Positions 26,958-35,944 of a DNA stretch of 64,000 bases are shown here, piece after piece. The translations under genes and the position numbers were made by a program. This DNA is from DASXRA01 sp036502575 (GTDB taxonomy: Bacteria > Actinomycetota > Actinomycetes > Mycobacteriales > Jatrophihabitantaceae). How positions within the stretch are numbered: the stretch's first letter is position 1; each line of letters opens with the position of its first letter. Location: NCBI GenBank assembly GCA_036502575.1, contig DASXYL010000029.1:1-64000 (forward strand), given 5' to 3'. The notes beneath the pieces are model-generated. The model was given only the letters and a program-made list of their open reading frames with translations, was not told the origin of the DNA and searched no databases.

Positions 26958-27868
26958 GCGCGCACGATCCGGCGGCCGCGCTCGATCAGCTCGGCGAGGG
27001 CCTTGACGTGCTCGTCGTCGGGCTCGCGCAGGGGCGCCCGCACCGTCCCGACATCCAGGCCGCCCAGGCGCACTCCCGCCTTGACGAGGGCCACGGCGTA
27101 GCCCGAACCGAGGCGTCGCAGCTCGACGAAGGGCACGTAGAACTCGTCGAGCAGCCGCCGCACCAGCGCATCGTCGCCGCCGCGCAAGGCGGTGTAGAAC
27201 GCCATCGCGATCTCCGGCGCGAAGCAGAACACCGCCGAGGAGTAGACGTTCACGCCGATTGCCTGATACGCGGCCTGGCTCACCTCGGCCGTCGGCAGCC
27301 CGTTCAGGTAGAGCAGGTCGGAGTGGTCAGTCGTGAGGATGCGCTGCATCAGGTCGACGTCGCCGTGGCCGTCCTTGAAGCCGACGATGCGGGGATGACG
27401 CGCGAGCGCGGCGACCGTCGCGGGTTCGAAGATCGCACTGCCGCGTTGGTAGATGATCAGGTCGATCTCGGCCGCGTCGGCCAGTTGCTCGTAGTGCTCA
27501 CGCAGCCCCTCCTGCCCGCCGTCGACGAGGTACGGCGGCAGCACGAGGGCGCCGTCCGCACCGGCGGCCGCCGCCCGGTCGAGGAACTGCTTGCCCAGCG
27601 CGGTGCCGTACCCGGCGCCCGCGACCACCGGCACCCGGCCGTCGGCGACCTCGACCGCGGCGGCGATGCACGCGGAGAACTCGTCCAGGTCCAGCGCGGA
27701 GAACTCGCCGGTGCCGCAGGCCGCGAACACCCCGGCCGCGCCGGCCCCGATGCCCTGGCGGACGTGTTCGCGGAACGGGTCGAGCGCCACGGCGCCGGTG
27801 TCGTCAAAGGCCGTAACGGGGAAGAAGAGCAGACCGTCGAGGCGGTCGGCAAGTGGTGCATTCGGCAA
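26954..27868 (-). CDS. kdgD: 5-dehydro-4-deoxyglucarate dehydratase
   Basis: 304-residue DapA-family aldolase-fold enzyme: decarboxylating dehydration of 5-dehydro-4-deoxyglucarate to ketoglutarate semialdehyde. Seen are LLFFPVTAFDD, AAGVFAACGTGEF, LIIYQRG (Tyr) and the Schiff-base lysine in RIVGFKDGHGDVD. TTG start 7 bp from the permease stop, with GAAGGGAT upstream; overlaps gudD by 4 bp. Confidence 0.92.
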   Translation of the reverse strand: MPNAPLADRLDGLLFFPVTAFDDTGAVALDPFREHVRQGIGAGAAGVFAACGTGEFSALDLDEFSACIAAAVEVADGRVPVVAGAGYGTALGKQFLDRAAAAGADGALVLPPYLVDGGQEGLREHYEQLADAAEIDLIIYQRGSAIFEPATVAALARHPRIVGFKDGHGDVDLMQRILTTDHSDLLYLNGLPTAEVSQAAYQAIGVNVYSSAVFCFAPEIAMAFYTALRGGDDALVRRLLDEFYVPFVELRRLGSGYAVALVKAGVRLGGLDVGTVRAPLREPDDEHVKALAELIERGRRIVRA

Positions 27869-27875
27869 GATGTTC

Positions 27876-28754
27876 TTATCCCTTCAGTGACCCGCTGAGC
27901 AGCCCTCGTTCGAAGAACCGCTGCAATAGCAAGTACACGATCACACTAGGCACGAGCAGGATGAGCGCGGCGGCGAGCCGGACCCCCTCGCCCAATTCCT
28001 CGCTCGACTGCAGGCTGGTGACCACGAGCGTGAGTGTGTAGGTGTTCTTGCTCTGGGCGACCAGTAGCGGTAGCAGGTACTGGTCCCAGATCATCAGGAA
28101 GCCGAACACGCCGCAGGTGCCCAGCGCCGGGCGGCACAGCGGCAGGATCACCCGCCAGAAGATGCCGAAGTCGCCGGCGCCGTCGATACGCGCCGCCTCC
28201 TCGAGTTCGATCGGGATGGTGCGCATGAAGCCGGTGAGCACATAGATCGGCAACGCCCAGCCGACGAGCGGCAGGATGAGCCCGGCGTAGGAGTCGATCA
28301 GCGTCCCGCCGGTGAACGGCTGCGGAATCTTGCCCAGCACCAGGTAGAGCGGGATCGCGATGATCTCCTCGGGCATCATCATCGTGGCGAGCAACAACAG
28401 CAGCACCAGGGACGCGCCGCGGAACCGCTTGCGGGCCAGCGAATACGCGGCGAGCGCGCTCACGGTCACCTGCAGGGTCAGGCCGACGGCCACCACGATC
28501 AGCGAGTTGACCAGGCCGCGGGCCACGCCGAAGTGCCAGGCGGTGGTGATGTTGGAGAACGTCGGCTTCTTCGGCACGAGAGCCGCCTCGCCGCTCTGCA
28601 GCGTCGCGCCGCTGAGCGCCGTCATCGCGAGCGTCCACAGTGGAAGCAGGAAGATCGCCAGCACGAGCAGGATCAACGCGACGCGGACCAGCCGCTGCGG
28701 AGCCCGACCGCGCGGCATGCGCAGCCCGAGCGCGGTGCTGGACGCGGCGCTCAT
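27876..28754 (-). CDS. Carbohydrate ABC permease (MalG-like)
   Basis: 292 residues, six membrane helices. The EAA loop ELEEAARIDGAGDFGIFWRV is intact; the NSLIVVAVGLTLQVTVSALAAY segment is classic. The ATG chosen overlaps the upstream permease stop (ATGA). Part of the importer that brings uronates or oligouronides in. No ATPase gene is in the cluster, so a shared MsiK-type ATPase is likely. Confidence 0.9.
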   Translation of the reverse strand: MSAASSTALGLRMPRGRAPQRLVRVALILLVLAIFLLPLWTLAMTALSGATLQSGEAALVPKKPTFSNITTAWHFGVARGLVNSLIVVAVGLTLQVTVSALAAYSLARKRFRGASLVLLLLLATMMMPEEIIAIPLYLVLGKIPQPFTGGTLIDSYAGLILPLVGWALPIYVLTGFMRTIPIELEEAARIDGAGDFGIFWRVILPLCRPALGTCGVFGFLMIWDQYLLPLLVAQSKNTYTLTLVVTSLQSSEELGEGVRLAAALILLVPSVIVYLLLQRFFERGLLSGSLKG

Positions 28755-29698
28755 GCGTCCTCCCGACGGCGGCGCCACCACAGGAACAGGGCGGTGATCA
28801 GCACGGTGACGGCGAGCAAGAGGGTCGAGACGGCCGTTGCGTAGCCCGTGTCGTTGCCGGTGGTCGCCTGCTTGTAGCCGAACGTCGTGACCGTCTCGGT
28901 CGCGCCGGCCGGCCCACCGTTGGTCAGCACGTAGATCTCGGTGAACACCCGCAGGCCTCGGATGATCCCGAGGGTGATGACGATCGTGGTGATGGGCCGC
29001 AGCGCCGGCAGGGTCACGTGCCGCAGCCGCTGCCAGGCGTTGGCCCCGTCGATGTTGGCCGCCTCGTAGAGCTGCCGGTCGATGCCGGCCAGCCCGGCCA
29101 CGAAGATCACCATGTCATAGGGCGCGCTCTTCCAGATCTGGACGAGCATGACCGACGCCAGCGCCTGATGCGGGCTGTTGAGGAACGGCTCGGGGCCGAG
29201 TCCGAGGTGGCCGATGAGCGAGTTGACCGTGCCGTACTTCGCCGGGAACAGCAGCACGCCCCACAGCTCGGCGACGGCGACCATCGCCGTCACGACCGGC
29301 AGGAACACCGCCGTCCGCACGATGCGCAGCGTGCGCGACGGCCCCTCGAGCAGCAGGGCCAGGAAGAACCCGATCAGCGCGGACAATGCCACCGTCACCA
29401 GCGCGTCGAGCACGGTGTGCCAGACCGCCGCGTGCAGCAGGGCGTCGGAGAACGCGTGGCGGTAGTTCGCGAATCCGACCCACTGGTTGCCCAGGTAGGG
29501 GCGGACGTGGAACAGGCTGAGCCAGATCCCCCAGATGGTCGGCCAGAACTTGAAGACGCCGAAGAACGCGAGAGCCGGCGCGAGGAACAGCCACGGGCTC
29601 ACTGACTGACGCCAGTGGCCGCGTCGCCGCCGCATCCCCGAGGGCGGTGCGGCGGTTCGCGGTTCGGTCGACGTGACCGGAGCAGCCAAGGTCTCCAC
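28751..29698 (-). CDS. Carbohydrate ABC permease (MalF-like)
   Basis: 315 residues, six helices after a charged N-terminus. LFLAPALAFFGVFKFWPTIW is helix 1; the EAA loop is YEAANIDGANAWQRLRHVTL. GTG start five bases after the binding-protein stop. Partner of the MalG-like permease; the pair forms the pore of the importer. Confidence 0.9.
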   Translation of the reverse strand: METLAAPVTSTEPRTAAPPSGMRRRRGHWRQSVSPWLFLAPALAFFGVFKFWPTIWGIWLSLFHVRPYLGNQWVGFANYRHAFSDALLHAAVWHTVLDALVTVALSALIGFFLALLLEGPSRTLRIVRTAVFLPVVTAMVAVAELWGVLLFPAKYGTVNSLIGHLGLGPEPFLNSPHQALASVMLVQIWKSAPYDMVIFVAGLAGIDRQLYEAANIDGANAWQRLRHVTLPALRPITTIVITLGIIRGLRVFTEIYVLTNGGPAGATETVTTFGYKQATTGNDTGYATAVSTLLLAVTVLITALFLWWRRRREDA

Positions 29699-29703
29699 GC
29701 GGG

Positions 29704-31026
29704 TCAGCCGGCGACACCCTGCTGCTTGAGCAGGTTCTGGAAGGTGCCGTTCAGCGAGTCGAGCGTGGACTGGGGATCACCGCAGCTGGCCACCATCTTG
29801 TTCAGCGCGTCCGAGGTTGCCTGCCGGAAGGCGGTCCAGTTCGGCATGTAGTCGGCCTCGAAATGCCCGTGCGTCGTGTACAGCTGCTGCGCGAGCGTCC
29901 AGCGCTGGTCGCCCTTGTGGGCGGTGGCGGCGTTGACTGTCGTGTTGACCGGCAACCGCACGATCGTCGAACTCGGCACGGCGGTCATACCGATCTGCTG
30001 CGCCTCGGGCGTGATCATGTACTCGGCGAGCTGTTTGGCCTCGTCGGTGCGCTTCGAACCGGCCATCAGGAAGACGTTCGTCGCCTCGGCGAGAGTCTGG
30101 GCGCTCTTCGGCCCGGCCGGCGGGGCGACCACGCTGTAGTGCCCCTTCACCGCAGTGGCATCGGCCGTCGCGAACGCGTACGGGCCGGTGAGGTAGAGCC
30201 CGGCCGTCCCGGACTGGAAGACCTTGTTGGTCGCCGACGTGACGTCGTTGACCGCGCTGGGCTGCACGGAATGGTCGGTGCAGAAGAACTTCTCGAAGTA
30301 CGTGGCGGCGGCGACGGCCTCGGGTGAGTTGATCGTCGAGGTGTACTTGCCCTCGCCGGCGGGCTTGAAGTAGTCGCCGCCGGCTTGCCACAGGAAGGTG
30401 GACCAGTACCAGGAGATGTAGCCGCGTGACGTGGAACCCGGAACGTCCAGGCCGAAGGTGTCGGCCTTGCCGTTGGCGTTGGGGTCCTGTTTGGTGAACG
30501 CCTGGGCCACGGTGGCCAGGTCGTCCCATGTCGTCGGCGCGGACAGATGCAGCTTCTGCAGCCAGTCGTTGCGGACGAACAGCAGATTGGCCTGGACGGA
30601 GAACGGCACCGCGTAGTACTTGCCGCTCAGGTCTTTGGCCACGTTCCAGGTCGCGTCGGCGATCTGGTTCCCGCCGGTGATCGAGGCACGATCGACCTCC
30701 TGCACGATGCCCTCTGAGCGGAACGCCCCGGTCTGGGCCGCGTCGTCGACCACGACATCGGGCAGCTTGTGCGCCGAGGCGGCGGCGTTCACCTTGGTCT
30801 CGAAGTCGGTGAGTGTCATGAAGAGCTGCGTTTTCACCCCGGTCTTCTTGGTGAACGCGTCGAGCAGAGCCTGATACGCCTTCTGCGCATCGCCGGCGCC
30901 GCGCACCCACACCTGCAACGTCCCGCCGCCACTGCCGCTGGATGAGCTGCTGCTGCACGCTGTTGCTGCGAGAATCACCGATACGACGAGGACAACGGCG
31001 AACCGGAGGCGGCGAACCGAGGACAT
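29704..31026 (-). CDS. Extracellular solute-binding lipoprotein
   Basis: About 440 residues, family 1 solute-binding protein. Lipobox LAATACSSSSS at the N-terminus, Ser/Gly linker, then VWVRGAGDAQKAYQALLDAF and KLPDVVVDDAAQTG. Captures the sugar acid at the membrane surface for the two permeases. The start is ATG at 31026 (a GTG directly precedes it), six bases after GGAG. First gene of the seven-gene operon. Probable ligand: a uronate or unsaturated oligouronide, by context only. Confidence 0.9.
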   Translation of the reverse strand: MSSVRRLRFAVVLVVSVILAATACSSSSSSGSGGGTLQVWVRGAGDAQKAYQALLDAFTKKTGVKTQLFMTLTDFETKVNAAASAHKLPDVVVDDAAQTGAFRSEGIVQEVDRASITGGNQIADATWNVAKDLSGKYYAVPFSVQANLLFVRNDWLQKLHLSAPTTWDDLATVAQAFTKQDPNANGKADTFGLDVPGSTSRGYISWYWSTFLWQAGGDYFKPAGEGKYTSTINSPEAVAAATYFEKFFCTDHSVQPSAVNDVTSATNKVFQSGTAGLYLTGPYAFATADATAVKGHYSVVAPPAGPKSAQTLAEATNVFLMAGSKRTDEAKQLAEYMITPEAQQIGMTAVPSSTIVRLPVNTTVNAATAHKGDQRWTLAQQLYTTHGHFEADYMPNWTAFRQATSDALNKMVASCGDPQSTLDSLNGTFQNLLKQQGVAG

Positions 31027-31036
31027 CACGTACTCC

Positions 31037-31060
31037 GTTCAGTATGCTGAACTAAGTTTA
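31037..31060. promoter_or_regulatory. Candidate IclR operator at the divergent promoter
   Basis: GTTCAGTATGCTGAAC is a perfect palindrome; overlapping it, TGAACTAAGTTTA (31048-31060) matches the TGAACGAAGTTCA palindrome upstream of the lyase gene in 11 of 13 positions. A further TGAACGTGAACA follows. This is the natural site for the adjacent IclR protein. Confidence 0.55.
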
Positions 31061-31113
31061 TGAACGTGAACAGACGGTACGACCGTTGAGGTCGCCGAGT
31101 CAAGGAGTCTTGA

Positions 31114-31917
31114 ATGAGCGCTGCGCAGAGCAACGGTCAACCGGTCAAGTCGGCCGTGCGCACGATCGAGGTGCTGGATTTTTTCGCCCGCCACCCGGGG
31201 CTGCACTCGCTCGGATCCCTGCAGGAGAGCCTCGGTTACCCGAAGAGCAGCCTGTACGTCCTGTTGCGGACCCTGGTCGACGTCGGGTGGATCGAGACGG
31301 ACGCGACCGGCACGTTGTACCGCATCGGGCTACGTGCGCTGCTGGTCGGCACGTCCTACATCGACTCCGACGACGTCGTCGCCGGAGCGCGCTCTGCCCT
31401 GGACCGACTGGCCGAGGAGACCGGCGAGACCTGCCACCTCGCCCGCCTCGACGGCAGCGACGTCGTGTACCTGGCCACCCGGGAGTCGCACCACTACCTG
31501 CGCCCGTTCTCGCGCATCGGGCGGCGGCTGCCCGCGTACACGACCTCGCTCGGCAAGGCGCTGCTCGCCGATCGGGACGAGGACGAGGTGCGGGCGATCC
31601 TGCCGCCTAAGCTCGAAGCGCTGACGAAGAACACGATCGTGGACCGGTCCAAGCTGATGGCCGAACTGGGCCGCACGCGCAAGCGCGGCTATTCGGTGGA
31701 CCGGGAGGAGAACACGATCGGCCTGCGTTGCCTCGGCGTCGCGCTGCATTACCAGCGTCCGGCCCGGGACGCGATCAGTTGCTCGGTGCCGGTGGCCCGG
31801 ATGTCGGCCGAGCGGGAGAAGGAAATCGCGCAAGCAATGCTGGCGGCTCGCGACGAGATCGACCGGATCACCCGCGGCAACCGTGTTCATGTATCTGACT
31901 CCGATTCACCACGCTGA
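31114..31917 (+). CDS. IclR family regulator of the uronate locus
   Basis: 267 residues: N-terminal winged helix (KSAVRTIEVLDFFARHPG, LGYPKSSLYVLLRTLV) and C-terminal effector domain (GETCHLARLDGSDVVYLA, YTTSLGKALLAD, RGYSVDREENTIGLRCLG). Typically binds an aromatic or sugar-acid ligand; here probably a uronate or KDG-like intermediate. Divergent from the transport and catabolic operon, and upstream of uronate dehydrogenase. Confidence 0.9.
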   Translation: MSAAQSNGQPVKSAVRTIEVLDFFARHPGLHSLGSLQESLGYPKSSLYVLLRTLVDVGWIETDATGTLYRIGLRALLVGTSYIDSDDVVAGARSALDRLAEETGETCHLARLDGSDVVYLATRESHHYLRPFSRIGRRLPAYTTSLGKALLADRDEDEVRAILPPKLEALTKNTIVDRSKLMAELGRTRKRGYSVDREENTIGLRCLGVALHYQRPARDAISCSVPVARMSAEREKEIAQAMLAARDEIDRITRGNRVHVSDSDSPR

Positions 31918-31948
31918 TAGGGTCGGGGAAACGTTCGAGGAGTCCGCG

Positions 31949-32731
31949 ATGCCACGTGTTCTGCTGACCGGTGCGGCCGGCGGGGTGGGCCGGTTCCTGC
32001 GGGACGGCCTACCCGGCCTCGGCTGGGATCTGCGGTTGTTCGACCGGGCCCCGATCCCCGAGGCGCCCGATGCCGTGGTCGCGGATCTGCGCGACGACGC
32101 GGCATTGGATGCGGCGCTGGACGGCGTCGATGCGGTGGTGCACCTGGCCGGCATCTCGGTCGAGGCGCCGTTCGACGACATCCTGGGCTCGAACATCGAC
32201 GGCACCTATCGCCTGTTCGCGGCCGCCCGGCGGGCCGGCGTCACCCGCATCGTCTACGCCAGCAGCAACCACGTCGTCGGATTCGAGCCGGTCGGCGTGC
32301 TCGCGCGAGTGGACACCCCGCCTCGTCCGGACTCGTACTACGGGCTGTCGAAGGCGTTCGGTGAAGGGCTCGGCCGGCTCTACCACGACCGGTTCGGCCT
32401 GGACGTGGTGTGCATTCGTATCGGCTCGTGCTTCGAGCGACCGACGTCGCGACGCCAGCTCGCCACCTGGCTGAGTCCGCGCGACGCCGTGGGGCTGTTC
32501 GACGCCTGCCTGCGCGCCCTGGCACCGGGCTACGTCGTGACGTTCGGCATCTCGGCGAACACTCGGGGCTGGTTCGACATCGAACCGGCCCGCAAGCTGG
32601 GCTACGAACCGCAGGACGACTCCGAGCCGTACGCGGCCGAGATCCTCGCCGGGCCACCGGGGTCGGACGCTGACGCCCGCTACCTCGGCGGCCACTTCAC
32701 GGAGGTGCCGCTCGGCGAGCACATGCGATGA
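31949..32731 (+). CDS. udh: Uronate dehydrogenase (SDR epimerase-like)
   Basis: 260 residues of the extended SDR fold: VLLTGAAGGVGRFLR (cofactor loop), VVHLAGISVEAPF, the active-site Tyr/Lys in SYYGLSKAFGEGL and YASSNHVVGF. Size and motifs match NAD-dependent uronate dehydrogenase, oxidising glucuronate or galacturonate to the aldarate lactone. The start is the ATG at 31949 preceded by GAGGAG; the frame stays open upstream. Probably co-transcribed with iclR, and coupled by ATGA to the next gene. Confidence 0.85.
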   Translation: MPRVLLTGAAGGVGRFLRDGLPGLGWDLRLFDRAPIPEAPDAVVADLRDDAALDAALDGVDAVVHLAGISVEAPFDDILGSNIDGTYRLFAAARRAGVTRIVYASSNHVVGFEPVGVLARVDTPPRPDSYYGLSKAFGEGLGRLYHDRFGLDVVCIRIGSCFERPTSRRQLATWLSPRDAVGLFDACLRALAPGYVVTFGISANTRGWFDIEPARKLGYEPQDDSEPYAAEILAGPPGSDADARYLGGHFTEVPLGEHMR

Positions 32732-33669
32732 CCTATCGGCTGGTCGTGCTGCCGGACGCCCCGCGTGATCACGCCCGCCGACTGGCCGACGAGCTACCTG
32801 ACGTCGACGTGGTCGTCGCCGAGGACGCCCGCGCCGCCGCGGCGGCTCTGGCCGGCGCCGAGGCGGCGTACGGCACCTTGACGCCGTCGCTGCTGGCGGC
32901 CGCGCCCGCGCTTCGCTGGCTGCAGGCCCCGCAAGCCGGTCCGCCGCCCGAGTTCTACTTCGCTGAGCTGGTCGCGCATCCGGTCGTGGTGACGAACCTG
33001 CGCGACACCTACACCGACCACGTCGCCACGCACGCCGTGGCGATGCTGCTGGCCCTGGCCCGCAATATCCCGACCTACGCGCGGGCCCGCACGTGGGCTC
33101 CGATGGACGACGTCCTGCACCTACAGCGCGCCACTGTCCTCGTCGTGGGGCTGGGCGCCGTGGGCAGGGAGGTGGCCCGCCAGCTCGCGCCGTTCGGCGC
33201 CACGATCATTGCGACGGATGCGCGTCTCGTCGAGCGGCCCGTGGGCGTCGCCGAGCTGCATCCGGCCGACGCGCTGGATGCCGTCTTGCCACGCGCCGAC
33301 GCCGTCGTGCTCACCGTGCCGCACACGCCCGCCACCGACGGGCTGATGTCGGCGCGTCGGCTCGCGCTGCTCGAACCGTCGGCGGTGCTCGTCAACGTCG
33401 GCCGCGGTGCCTTGGTCGACCTGGACGATCTGGTCGTCTCGCTGCGGGCCGGGCAGCTGCGGGCCGCAGCCATCGACGTGGTCCCGCGCGAGCCGCTGCC
33501 CGACGACCATCCACTGTGGACGATGCCGCAGGTCCTGATCACGCCGCACGTCGCCGGGGTGGGCCCGGAGACCGACGAGCGACGCTATGCCGTCGTCCGC
33601 GACAACGCCGAGCGCTTCGCCGCCGGCCGGGTGCTGCGCAACGTGGTCGACAAGGCCAACCGTTTCTAG
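32728..33669 (+). CDS. D-2-hydroxyacid dehydrogenase
   Basis: 313 residues. The Rossmann loop is VLVVGLGAVGREVARQL; catalytic Arg region LVNVGRGALVD, Glu in VPREPLPDDHPLW, His in TPHVAGVG. Relatives reduce glyoxylate, hydroxypyruvate or uronate-derived 2-keto acids. In this locus it could reduce a keto sugar acid or an unsaturated-uronate product. ATGA overlap with uronate dehydrogenase; ends 12 bp before the converging lyase gene. Confidence 0.87.
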   Translation: MTYRLVVLPDAPRDHARRLADELPDVDVVVAEDARAAAAALAGAEAAYGTLTPSLLAAAPALRWLQAPQAGPPPEFYFAELVAHPVVVTNLRDTYTDHVATHAVAMLLALARNIPTYARARTWAPMDDVLHLQRATVLVVGLGAVGREVARQLAPFGATIIATDARLVERPVGVAELHPADALDAVLPRADAVVLTVPHTPATDGLMSARRLALLEPSAVLVNVGRGALVDLDDLVVSLRAGQLRAAAIDVVPREPLPDDHPLWTMPQVLITPHVAGVGPETDERRYAVVRDNAERFAAGRVLRNVVDKANRF

Positions 33670-33681
33670 CGCTGCCGCCGC

Positions 33682-34947
33682 CTAGCCCAGGTCCTCGGCG
33701 GCGGGGCGAACCGCCCAGATGTCTCCGCCCGGTGGCGGGGGCGTGAGCCGCAGCGCCTTCGCGGCGGCCCGATCGCCGGCGTCGGCCGCGGCGTGCAACG
33801 CGTCCGACGCGTAGTAGGACTGGAACGTCAGCTCGGGATACGGCCACGCGCTCTGCCCCTGCGTCGCGGCCGGGATCAGGTAGTCGATGGCGTCGAACAG
33901 CGTTGCGCCATTGGCATTGCGGTAATGCCACACGTCCACGCCGACGTGTTTACCGATCTGGGCGAGCCGGGTCAGCGCCATCAGGTTGAACATCGAGTAG
34001 TGCCAGCTGCGGGTGCGTACGAGCTCGAGCGGCTGGGTCCCGTCGGCGGCGATCTGGACGTCCAGGTGGGTCGTCTCGGCAGAGCGGACGATGGTGCGGG
34101 CGAGGTCGCGCTGGCCGGTGTAGAGGGCGAGTGCAGCCTCCTGCTCGTCGAAGAAGCTGCCGTGGTTGTTCGTGGTGGTGGCCTCGTCGGTGCCGTTCTT
34201 GCTCGTTTGCAGCCACTGCAGGAACTGGGTGAACCACGAGGTCATGCCGGCGTGGTCGGCCGAGGTCCACGACGGGGCACCCGAGTCGAGGATCGCGACG
34301 GCGTCGATCACATCGGGCAACGCCTCGGAGAACTCGATGATGCCGGTGCCGCGCCCGTCGACCACGCACGGGATGAACTGGGTGTAGTTCATGTTCGGGT
34401 TCATGCGCGTCGCGGCGTCGAGGAACCAGCTGCGCAGGTCGAGCCGGGCCCGCTCGGCGTAGGCCCGATTGCCGGTGTAGTACCAGGCCAGGCTGAGCCG
34501 GTAGATCGCGTCGAAGGCGCTTCCACGCACGGCGTGGTCGGTGATGTCGTCGACTGCCGGGTTGCGCACGCCGTCGCGCTGGACGTACGGGCAACCCCAC
34601 GGGTTGTCGGCGGTCTTGGGCTGCGTCGGCCACCAGTACGGCGCTTCGCTGAGGTAGTCGTGCGGGTCGCCGCTCGGTGGCAGTTCGGTTTTCGCGGCGA
34701 TCGACCACGGGCCGGCCGTGAGCGCCTCGTCGGCCTCGCTGAGGAGCGTCCGCATCGGCACGGTGACCGCCGGATCGCCGAGGTGATAGCGCACCTTCGT
34801 CAGCAGCAGCTGCGTGCTGTCGAGGGTCACCGTCCGCGGCAATGGCAGCGGGGGAGCGGCGGAAGCGGCGCCCGGAAGCGCCGCGATCACCCCGGCCGCG
34901 ATAGCCACGATGGCCGTGAGCCGGACAGTGCGGGTGATGTGACGCAT
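33682..34947 (-). CDS. Secreted alginate-lyase-superfamily polyuronate lyase
   Basis: 421 residues with a signal peptide (about 1-30, ending GAASAAPP). The alginate-lyase (alpha/alpha barrel) fold is supported by PYWWPTQPK, the catalytic-type NNHGSFFDEQEAALALY, and SWHYSMFNL. Family members cleave alginate or glucuronan by beta-elimination. It would start the pathway outside the cell, releasing uronates for import and oxidation. Its own promoter carries the TGAAC palindrome shared with the IclR region. Confidence 0.82.
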   Translation of the reverse strand: MRHITRTVRLTAIVAIAAGVIAALPGAASAAPPLPLPRTVTLDSTQLLLTKVRYHLGDPAVTVPMRTLLSEADEALTAGPWSIAAKTELPPSGDPHDYLSEAPYWWPTQPKTADNPWGCPYVQRDGVRNPAVDDITDHAVRGSAFDAIYRLSLAWYYTGNRAYAERARLDLRSWFLDAATRMNPNMNYTQFIPCVVDGRGTGIIEFSEALPDVIDAVAILDSGAPSWTSADHAGMTSWFTQFLQWLQTSKNGTDEATTTNNHGSFFDEQEAALALYTGQRDLARTIVRSAETTHLDVQIAADGTQPLELVRTRSWHYSMFNLMALTRLAQIGKHVGVDVWHYRNANGATLFDAIDYLIPAATQGQSAWPYPELTFQSYYASDALHAAADAGDRAAAKALRLTPPPPGGDIWAVRPAAEDLG

Positions 34948-34968
34948 GGTTGCCTCGATTCATATACA

Positions 34969-34981
34969 TGAACGAAGTTCA
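34969..34981. promoter_or_regulatory. Operator-like palindrome before the lyase gene
   Basis: TGAAC-GAA-GTTCA is a perfect palindrome 22 bases upstream of the lyase start. It matches the element at 31048 in 11 of 13 positions, implying shared IclR control. Confidence 0.55.
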
Positions 34982-35130
34982 CGATGCTGTACGCAGACAC
35001 GGTAGAGCTCTCGGGCCGAACGGGCAATAGCGCTGTCGCCCTTTCGGGCAGTGCCTGCGGGTGGGATCACGCGTGTACAGCGGCGTCCGGCGACATAGCG
35101 TTCCGAGGAACTGCGTTGGGAGGGCGGGCG

Positions 35131-35937
35131 ATGGAATCAGCGGCTGAACCGGCGAAGTACGGGACGATCGAGAGTCGGCCCGAGTACCACATAGAGACGC
35201 TCGATGTGCGGGCCGCTATCGAGGGCGAGGTCCTGGTCGAGCAGGCGATCACCGCGCTGCTCGAACTCCGCGCCGGCCTGGGCGTTCTCGATGTCGGAAC
35301 GGGCGCCGGCACCGACGCGTTGCAGGTAGCCGAACTCGTCACGCCCGGCGGCCACGTCGTCGGAATCGATCACAGTCCCGAGATGATCGGGGAAGCGCGG
35401 CGGCGCGCCGGCGGCTCGGAGGTATCGGTCGAGTTCCGCCTGGGCGAGGCGCACGCGCTCGATTTCGCGGACGCGTCCTTCGATCGGTGTCGCTGCGATC
35501 GTGTTCTCTCCCACGTCGCCGATCCGCAAACCGCCATTCGCGAGCTGGCGCGGGTGGTCCGCCCGGGCGGCCTGGTCGTCGCGTCGGACCTCGACGCCGG
35601 AACCGTGTTCGTGAACAGCTCCGACCGCCCCCTCGCCACCCGGCTTGCGGTGCGGTTGGCCGGCGGCCTGGCCAACGGCTGGGTCGGACGGCGCCTGCGG
35701 CGCTATCTCGTCGCCGCAGGCCTGGAGGACGTGCGCTGCGCGCCGATCGTCGTCCAGAACCATGTCGCGTTCATGCGCATGGTGTTCGCCAACCCGCTTC
35801 AGCAGATGGTTGACGCCGGCGAGACAACGGTCGAGCACGTGACCGAGTTCTGGGCCGAGCTCGAGGAGGGCGAGCGCGACGGGTGGCTGTGCTCGGGCGT
35901 CGTCTGCTTCACCGTCGTCGGCCGCAAACCCGCTTGA
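35131..35937 (+). CDS. SAM-dependent methyltransferase
   Basis: 268 residues, class I fold. GVLDVGTGAGTDALQVAELV is the SAM loop; VVGIDHSPEMIGEARRRA, FDRCRCDRVLSHVADP and VVRPGGLVVASD follow in the right order. UbiE/Coq5-like. ATG at 35131 chosen over the longer frame for its GGGAGGGC ribosome site. Substrate unknown; the only neighbour is a converging MarR regulator. Confidence 0.85.
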   Translation: MESAAEPAKYGTIESRPEYHIETLDVRAAIEGEVLVEQAITALLELRAGLGVLDVGTGAGTDALQVAELVTPGGHVVGIDHSPEMIGEARRRAGGSEVSVEFRLGEAHALDFADASFDRCRCDRVLSHVADPQTAIRELARVVRPGGLVVASDLDAGTVFVNSSDRPLATRLAVRLAGGLANGWVGRRLRRYLVAAGLEDVRCAPIVVQNHVAFMRMVFANPLQQMVDAGETTVEHVTEFWAELEEGERDGWLCSGVVCFTVVGRKPA

Positions 35938-35944
35938 TCAGCGG

